Shown: positions 56,826 to 64,000 of the stretch, in pieces | How the letters are laid out: each line of letters begins with the position of its first letter | How positions within the stretch are numbered: position 1 is the first letter of the stretch | NCBI GenBank assembly: GCA_027943335.1 | Contig: BSBK01006022.1 | Location: forward strand, 124,001 to 188,000 | DNA from: Chamaecyparis obtusa | Lineage: Eukaryota; Streptophyta; Pinopsida; Cupressales; Cupressaceae | Reading direction: 5' to 3' | Length of the DNA: 64,000 nt | Position numbers and translations under genes: made by a program | The notes under the pieces: generated by a model | The model's database searches: none | Told to the model about the DNA's origin: nothing | What the model saw: only the letters and a program-made list of their open reading frames with translations

Positions 56826-57670
56826 GTAAGATATTATATATATATAAATATATATCTAAATTACTACTGGGAGAAATTATTATAATAATGATTCAAAGAT
56901 ATTATATATTTATACATGATCAATTGTCATTATATTGATCTCATAATAATGAATAGACATGTCCCATGAAGGGACATATCTCTCCTAGCCTCATTCTCAA
57001 TATAAATAAAAGAAAGATTGCTGCATTTGGAAAATACATACATGACAGGCAGTGCTATTACATTTGCAGTGATCTTAAAATTAACAATTACTAAGAAGAA
57101 ATGTCCATGATTTATCGGGTAACAAAGTCGAAGTCAGAGAGTTGACGTTTTCCATAACTTCCGAACTAAGTGGAATGTTGCGATGTCACCGTTTTCATAA
57201 CTTCAAAATCGCGTGGGTCAACAATTATAAAGTTTTGATAACTGGTGAGAAGGTGGGCCCGACCTCTTCTTTGGTGGGCCTGATGGTAATTTGACCATCA
57301 AGCCATCTGTGCACTTGACTTTTTCTTGGCCTTCTTGATGTCTACAAGTCGGGTGAAATCAGAACTTTGGAACCAGTTTGTGAATTGGGTAAAGTGCCGA
57401 TTTCCCGACTTGGCGTTCGGGTCCCACCTTTATTATACTAATATGAAAAGACAAAACTCCTTATAGTCTTAAACAATAGCTTTTTAAGCTTTCTATTGCC
57501 TGGCATTATATGAAGCCGTCACCTTCATTGTAACATTAAAACTTCTCACACAAGCTGGAGGGATAGTATGAATTCTTCTAACTTCGAAACCGTTCTGTGC
57601 TGATGAATTGTGTTTGCTTGAAAACTCTAAGCGTCTTCCACAAATACAATTGCACATATTTCATACAATC
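56732..57670 (+). repeat. LTR of a second related element (right edge uncertain)
   Basis: TGTTGATGTTTTGTAGCTTC follows a polypurine tract and matches the 54341 LTR start. It contains a TA microsatellite (about 56785-56822) and an ATGTCCC-ATGAA-GGGACAT hairpin near 56960. A TATA-like CAATATAAATAAAAG lies near 56998. Confidence 0.55.
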
Positions 57671-58139
57671 ACCCTTTTCCATGGAATGATGATTTGATTA
57701 GGCACGCAAATATATTGAAAATTTAAATTTGGGGTGTGTAAACAAAGTGGGTAACAATAGGCTGTGTAGGGGGATGAGGACTGATCAGGACGAAGAGAAT
57801 CCGGAACTCTAAAACCAAGGTCAGTACCTAGTCCATTGGGTTGCAGAGTTGCCATGAATACCAACCAAAACAAAGGACATGGAGCTGCTTGCATAAGGGT
57901 GGAGGGGAATTGGGCACAGCAAAAACTACCAAGCCAAAACCGACTAAGCAGAAATAGAGGGAAGACTAACCATAACCAACATTTTACTAAATATATACAT
58001 GGTCATAAGACCCTACCTCAAAGTACGACCAAGATTGATCATGCAAAGCCATTGACTGGTTGGGAAAAATAGGTACTGCTAGAGGAGAGGGATGTATGCT
58101 CGTGTAATGCTTGCAAACTTAAAGATAACATGCAGGTCA
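57671..58139. other. no recognised gene
   Basis: Flank of the coding remnant to the right. It could be intron or LTR sequence, and no domain is seen in either strand. Confidence 0.35.
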
Positions 58140-59236
58140 AATGGAAACTTAGCTTGAACAAGAAACTCTTGTGTGTTAGCATGCAACTGAAAATCCATTT
58201 TTCATCGTACACATCTTGAATATGACCAGCTATAGCTTGTTGTTCTGTTTCAGATGAAAAGGAACCATTCTCTTGACGAAAGTCAACTTGCATAGCTTTG
58301 TTCAGATTTGCTTTCATTTGATGAAAATCAGAAATGTCACCATTGCCAACAACATCATTAAACGCAGGGTCATCATCTACTGAAGGAATCTCACCATCTT
58401 TTTCAACCACCAGTTTAGCTAACGCATCTTCCTTGAGCACCACTTCAACATCTTTATCTTTATGAGCTGAAAAATCTCCAGCAACTTCTTTCATAAACAC
58501 ATAATCACCAGCAGAGGCCTTTAAGCATTGATTTGAAAAGCCAACATCATGAACATCACCATTTTCCATTTGTATACAACAGTTTGAAAAATCAGATTTA
58601 GCATCCGTGTGATTTTCCTCTTTTTGTTTTTGCAACATGGTCTCAAAACTATTCTTTTAACAGCCTTTCTCAAGAATGTATTTCTTGACTCATTTTTTTC
58701 ATGAGAAGAAAACAAGTTTTCATCAGCTGATTCAGAGTCACAAAATTCAAAAAGGGGATTATCTCTAACCTTTGAACCTTCACAATATTCTGTTGGTACA
58801 TTTAATGCATTAAATCTGCCGCAGCTAATTTGACTCCTAGACTTTTCCAAATTTTTCTCTACTTTCATTTTTGCTGTAACATTTTCTTCGGATGCAACAT
58901 TAATCATGACGTCATTTGAACACATAATAAGGAACATAAAAAATCATAGATTCTTTTGGCAAACTGCATGATAATTCAATCTTGAGGTCAATATCTAATG
59001 ATTGTGGTTTCTGAATATTACTTTCTACCATTGTGGGGTCAAATTTAACAATAACCACATCCTCTCCTTTTGCACAAACAAGATCTTCATCTAGAGTACA
59101 TGCAGGCTGAAAATACAAATTGGCCATACCTTCACCAAATTTGACTTGACCATTCTTTTGTGGATGCATCTCTTCTTCTTGTAAGCTCTTCTCCTTCGGT
59201 TTCTTATTAAGAGACACCTTTGTTAATACTTTACCG
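58140..59236 (-). pseudogene. exon-like coding remnant of unknown function
   Basis: About 360 codons run leftward on the minus strand through three frames: 59236-58930, 58937-58640 and 58638-58140. Two single frameshifts lie near 58930 and 58640. The product is acidic and Ser/Asn-rich with a basic patch (RKAVKRIVLRPCCKNKKRK, near 58660). It has no zinc knuckle, RT or transposase motif. The left end passes into a hydrophobic non-coding-looking run after a GATGTGTACG string that could be a splice donor. The right end is truncated exactly at the LTR starting at 59242. It may be an exon of a disrupted host gene or a captured piece; I do not recognise the family. Confidence 0.45.
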
Positions 59237-59241
59237 GTTAC

Positions 59242-60295
59242 TGAGGGGGGGGGGGGGGATGAATCAATAAAACTAATCTTTAATTGATTTAAACAATTCT
59301 TAAATAAAACAGATAGTTGACAATCATTTATGAGCATAAACAGAACTTACTCAGATCAACATGTGTTTATACGTGGAAACCCTTGGTTAGAAGGAAAAAA
59401 CCACGGTAAGACAGAGCTCACAACTTCACTACTGTAGAATGAAGGTGCCTTGTTAGGAGCATACAAAGCACTGGATAAGGTGCTACCCGGTTAAGGGTTT
59501 TTACACGAGATTTGTTAAGATCTAAACCCTGTTAGGAGCTGCCTAGTTACAGGACTTTGAACATCAACAAGATGTTACCCTGTTAGGGGATTTTTACAAT
59601 GAACTGATTAGGTTCACCCTAATAAAGGGATTTAAATATGCTTTAACTATTGATAGAATTGATGATCTGTTATGACACTGAATGTCTGATTAGATCATAC
59701 CTCTTCTCTAGTTGCCTGACTGTTGATCTCTGCTACCTCTGTGTCTGCAGCTCTTTTCTTAGAAGATGTCTCTCCTTTTCTCCACGCAATCAGCCATAAT
59801 CAACAACAATCTTTGCGTCCTATGACGTATATTTATATAAGAGTTCACCATAAAGAAACCCTTAACTCACAGAACCACCAGGCTGCAAACTCCGCAATAA
59901 ATCATCCAATCAGCGACAAATTGAGAGTTATGATCTGGATTTCACCTTGAGATCATCAGCAGAAATAAACCTAACTCCTGTTAAGAAGCTAACTCTACTT
60001 CTATGCGGTGGATGTCTCGTACAATCTAGTTTGAACTGAGACTGCTCTGCATAATCTGGTGCGGATCTATAGGCTTTCTAGACCGGTGTAACTTTATACC
60101 TGGTTCAACTTATGTATGCTTACTGAGATCGGTGCATGTTCTCAGATCGGTTGACCGGTGTGTACAATTCCTTTTTATCTACTGGTGCATACATGCCGTT
60201 GCTTGTCTACCAGTGGGTTGAGAGTATTGTGAGTGACCGGTGTCCTCATACCGGTTTGTGTGTATGCTTACTAATGACAACTTAAATTGCTAGCA
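59242..60295 (-). repeat. 3' LTR of a second Sirevirus-like element
   Basis: On the minus strand it begins TGCTAGCAATTTAAG after a polypurine tract and ends in a run of 14 C followed by TCA. This is the same terminal design as the other copia LTRs here. TG/CA ends and a 1,054-bp length fit an LTR. A third hairpin array lies at 59467-59629. The partner LTR lies beyond the window. Confidence 0.75.
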
Positions 60296-60505
60296 ATCTT
60301 CCCCTTTGTCATTGGTGGGCAAAATTATACACAAACTACTAGTAACACTGCCTTGTATCGGTAGAACACTACTTCCCCTGTTCCGGACTTCCCTTGACTG
60401 AGTGCTCCTGGTCAAAGTTCGAAGTTCTACACTTCTACACTGTCTTGAACTGTATCTATTTAGCCCTCTGTATCTGTATTATCTTCTTCCCCTTTTTGCC
60501 TCCAT
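60296..60505 (-). other. cluster of polypurine tracts
   Basis: Minus-strand GGGGAAG-type runs lie at about 60296-60305 (abutting the LTR), 60371-60378 and 60490-60500. Multiple tracts again mark a Sirevirus-like 3' region. Confidence 0.7.
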
Positions 60506-60528
60506 AGGACAAAGGGTAACGCTTCTCT

Positions 60529-63500
60529 TTATATTTGAAGCCTAGTGAAGATATCCTTATATATTGTTTTGGCTGAGTGAAGGAATGGTGCCCACTGACC
60601 GGTTACATATTCTGTATTCTTTTGGGCTGCTTTCAGAGAAACAATAATATTCTCCATATCTTCCACAGTTTTATAGGCTGGTTCATTGATTAGAGTTTTT
60701 GTAGAATTTGCTGTTAGATTCATGATGTCAAATGTAGGTGCCAAAAACATTTGAAATGCAATAATATCTTGGATTTGCTTATTTCTCTTCAGTAATTTTT
60801 CTCTGAGCAAGAGTTAAACTTGTGATTTCTCAGCTATAGGATGTTGCATTTTTGTTCTTAATATCAAACTGAGTGGACAAGGCTTTAATCTCCTTTGTTG
60901 TCTTGGCAGTCTTTTTTGACAGATCTTGCAAAAACACTTCAAAGTTTGATGTTTTGCTCATCAAACTTCCTGCTTCTTGAAGTTGTTGTAGAATTCTCAG
61001 GTTGGTTATCACATTCACCTTGATATCTTCAACCTGTTTGTGGAGCATCTCCACTCTTTTCTTCTCATAGTGGTTGATTGCCACTATTTTCGGATCTGTG
61101 AGATCCTCACCGATTGCTTGTGCCAAAATTTCTAGTTGATCGATGACCGGTTCATCGCTATCTACATCAGCATCTGGAACGAAGTTGCACAAAATGTTCT
61201 TTACAGTGGTTAGGACCATGTCCTATTTTCTTTTGGTCAGCTCTTTGAGCTGCCTGGTTGACATCTTGCTGAATTCTACCACTGTATCAGTGATTTTACT
61301 CCTTTTTGCTTCCTTTTCTTCGGCAAATGACAACTTCCTTTTAGAAGAGGAGCTTGGAATGTCTTCTTGGTCTAGCTCCGGTCTTGGTTGTTCTGTGCGG
61401 ACAGGTATTTCTTCTTCTTGGCCCTTGTTGTCTTCTGTTTCTTGATGAGCACTGTGTTTCGGTTGAGCTGCTTCTTCCAGTTGCTTATTGGCTTCATCAT
61501 TCTGTTGTTGCTCTCCCAGCAGGTCTTCTTTTTGTTGGTGCTCCTCAGCTGTATGGAGTTTCCCCATGGGTATATCAATTTCTGCTTCTTGTTCAAAATT
61601 TGTTTGTTCATTTGTTATGAACTCCTCTGTTATGGACCCCTCCTTTGGTGTTTGCACTGGTCGGTTTTGATCCCGAGGACCATATTTCTCCAATGCCTTG
61701 AAGTTATATGTGTTCCAATAATATAAAGTGTCTTTGTAGACTTTATTCTCTTATCCATTCAATATCTCTGCGACTCTATCCAATGTTTTCAGATTCATGG
61801 ATGCTTCTTCTAGTAGAAGCTTTATTCTTTCTTCACTAAGACTAGGTTGGACCTTAAGTAGTGTGTCTCTAGTGATTCTGGTGTTCATACTTAGACCGGT
61901 TCTCCATTTTTCTTGCAGCCTGTTGTTTAGTTCCGGTGGGAACTTGGACCTGTAGTTCCTTGGAGTCCTATTATAGTCCATGAAGGTTTCTACAATCCCA
62001 ACAATCAGCTTTTGTTTATCCTCTTCATTAAGTACACTATACCACTTAGCTGCATTATCCACTTCTCTAAAGTCCATAACCTTAGTAATTATATCATCAA
62101 CATGCATAGGTTGAACGTTACCTTTGCTTGGAGAGATGAGAACTGTTGGATTAGATGCCTGTCCCTTGGTTGAGTCCACTGGTACCGGTGCTTCTTCTCC
62201 AAGTACTCTCCCTTTACCAATGTCGGGTGTTGGTTCAGCTGTTGTTCTTTGTGCCGCTTCTTGTTCTGCTTGTCGTTGGATCTGAAGAAGTTTGGTCCAT
62301 TGTGCGACTTCTTCATTGTGTACCTTCTCAATTTCTCCAATGAGCACTAGGCCTATCCTTTTTATGGTTGCAAAAGTTTTCTGATGCAGTTTAGCCTGTT
62401 CTGCTGCCTCATCTAGAGTAAGGTGATTCTAAACCTCCAGAAGAGCCCGTATCCTTTCCTCCTTTTCTCTTTCTTCTGAGGCTTTCCACCGGGCCTCAAT
62501 ATTCAGTAGGAGTTGTTCGGGTAGAGTAGTGTGAAGTCCATCGAGATGAAGATTGAATTTGTGGAGGCAGAATGCTACTGCTTCCTCTATTTTGTCTTTG
62601 TCTTCATCACTGCTCAATTCATATCTTCTTCTTATCGAGCCCAAATTTCCAACCTTTTTCAATCCTTCCACAATTTCGTCAATTGTGGACTTAGCTTTTC
62701 GTAGTGGGTCCTCCTTTGCCGTTTTCCCGGTTTTCATCTTTCTAATCAGAGGAGTTGTGTCTTCGGGATCTATCTCTGCTTGTTCTTCCCCTTGGATACT
62801 AGGTGCTGGTTCTTTATTCCTCCGGCCCTTAGTCTGTTCTGTCGCCAGTTGCTTCTTTGGTGTGGGCATCCTTTTGTAAATGTTTTTAATTGGTGCTTTC
62901 CTTGATAGATTCTGAAGAATCTCAGTGTACGTGCCGAACCGAACAGCACCGAGATCCAAATTTACGTCACTTAGTGCATCAGCGTAAGCCTTGGCGACTT
63001 TGGCTAAGATCTCGTAACCCAGCTCCGGTGCGTATGAATCTCTTGGTTCAACTGCCTGAATAATGCAGTTGTCGGTGGTGACCAAGAAACACACCTCGTC
63101 CTTGTAATCGTCAACAATTGCTGACGGCACTCTTTCCCTTTCGTGCATCTTTAGTTGAAAGGCTTCAAAATGTTCAGTCATTACACTGTTTAACCGGTCT
63201 CCCAATTTGTTAGCCATTTCAGTAATTTGATGCATGATAGGTTTATTGGTTTTCCAGTTCACCTCACCGATACCTAGGAAGAAATCCAAGTAGAAAAAGT
63301 ATAGGCACATCAGAAGGGTTCCATACTTCATAAATTTCTTCTCTACAACTCCAAGCTTTTTCATATTTTCAAAAATTTGATTCCGAAGCATTGCACAGAT
63401 GTCGTATTGGACATTTTCGTGCATGATGCTATGCGCGGCATGGATTGCTCCTCTTGGTACGGTGTTCCAGTTGCTTGACTGACATATTTTGTATCTGATA

Positions 63501-63955
63501 ATAGCGGATGCAAAGCATACTCCATCTTCAATGTCATTCACTGTCATAAATCGACCGTTGAACTTGGACTTGGTTAGCTTGTTGACGACGGTGTTAGAGA
63601 TGGTGTGTAGGGTAATTGCTTCCCCTTTGTCACTGTATCCAGTCACTCGGTAGAGATCTTCTTTCGTGATCTCGTGGCATGCACCTCTGTTGAGCCAGAG
63701 CCCTGGTTCGTGAAGACGACTTAGCACCAATCTGACTTGATCTTCTCGGAAGATCGCAGGGTAGCATACACTGTTTATTAGACCGGATGATACCAGGTTG
63801 GTGTATTTGTCAAGAAGTTTTCCTTCTTCGCATAACGACAGATATTCTCCTTGAATGAAGGTTTCTCTAAGCTCTTCTTGTCTGGCATGAATAAAAGCTG
63901 TAACATCCTCGGTTAAGAGAACTCCTTTTGGTATGGAAGAGAGAGCACTAGCCAT
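60529..63955 (-). pseudogene. additional ORF of a Sirevirus-like element, unknown family
   Basis: An ATG at 63955 opens 508 codons to a TAG at 62431. The same frame then stays open to a TAA at 61753, to a TAG at 61225, and to 60832, where a shift and stop lead to a last frame ending at 60529. In total there are about 1,140 codons. The N-terminal half is globular with a hydrophobic run (LLMCLYFFYLDFFLGIG, near 63300). The rest is Lys/Glu/Gln-rich with coiled coils and two conserved-looking blocks (62100-61760 and 61160-60840). It lies just upstream of the polypurine tracts, where Sireviruses can carry an extra, sometimes envelope-like, ORF. No known domain is recognised. Confidence 0.65.
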
Positions 63956-64000
63956 GTCGTTTGCTCTTTTTTGGACAGGAAGGATGTTGTAAGCAGGTTT
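63956..64000. other. window edge, upstream of the additional ORF
   Basis: Only 45 bases remain. Gag and pol of this element, if present, would lie beyond the window. Confidence 0.5.

Noticed and set aside
59245..59258. Run of 14 G as a functional G-quadruplex
   Set aside because: A C/G run is a normal part of the LTR end in these copia families, and the length may be a homopolymer assembly effect.

Overview
This window reads as intergenic DNA from a large-genome land plant, made almost entirely of nested, decayed LTR retrotransposons. Plant origin is supported by the lineages present: Sirevirus-type Ty1/copia, Tat-like and chromovirus-like Ty3/gypsy, a hAT transposase and a PIF/Harbinger-type MITE. 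A fragment of a plant-type RNA polymerase II largest subunit gene points the same way. A gymnosperm is plausible from the density and age of the insertions, but that is inference. I found no rRNA, tRNA, CRISPR array or intact host gene.

Layout. 1-1,618: unassigned, with a PBS-like site at 148. 1,619-4,620: non-autonomous LTR element with TSD GACTT. 5,023-6,436: copia gag/protease fragment with an internal 229-bp tandem duplication. 6,438-9,970: gypsy LTR plus gag/protease on the minus strand; RT and integrase are missing. 9,971-14,335: another LTR end and a decayed coiled-coil ORF of unknown family. 14,400-17,600: AT-rich LTR-like DNA and a Harbinger-type MITE (15,957-16,649). 17,640-19,935: copia pol fragment. 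20,092-35,106: 15-kb Sirevirus-like copia on the minus strand. It carries three later insertions, each with a perfect 5-bp TSD: a solo LTR in RNase H (22,453-24,570), an LTR carrying an NRPB1 fragment in gag (27,789-29,887), and a foldback element in its 5' LTR (32,354-34,491). 36,041-36,880: hAT transposase C-terminus. 37,183-50,236: 13-kb Tat-like gypsy on the minus strand, inserted with TSD AGACT into the RNase H of an older plus-strand Tat-like gypsy. That older element resumes at 50,237 and runs to its 3' LTR at 54,341. 56,732 starts a related LTR. 58,140-59,236: exon-like coding remnant of unknown function. 59,242-64,000: 3' part of another Sirevirus-like element with a roughly 1,140-codon additional ORF.

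The most unusual signals are these. (1) A captured RNA polymerase II fragment lies at the very start of an LTR, flanked by a 17-bp direct repeat of LTR sequence. (2) Arrays of short hairpins occur at a similar position in several copia LTRs, with stems that vary in compensatory fashion and loops that stay nearly constant. A separate AT-rich hairpin array lies in a gypsy U3. (3) Two integrated elements have palindromic ends built from one LTR terminus: the 5' LTR of the 13-kb gypsy is a 115-bp palindrome, and the 2.1-kb element has 710-bp inverted arms. (4) In both Tat-like elements an RNase H domain lies upstream of reverse transcriptase. Coordinates come from reading the sequence by eye. LTR outer edges with TSDs are firm; several inner boundaries are estimates and are marked as such.
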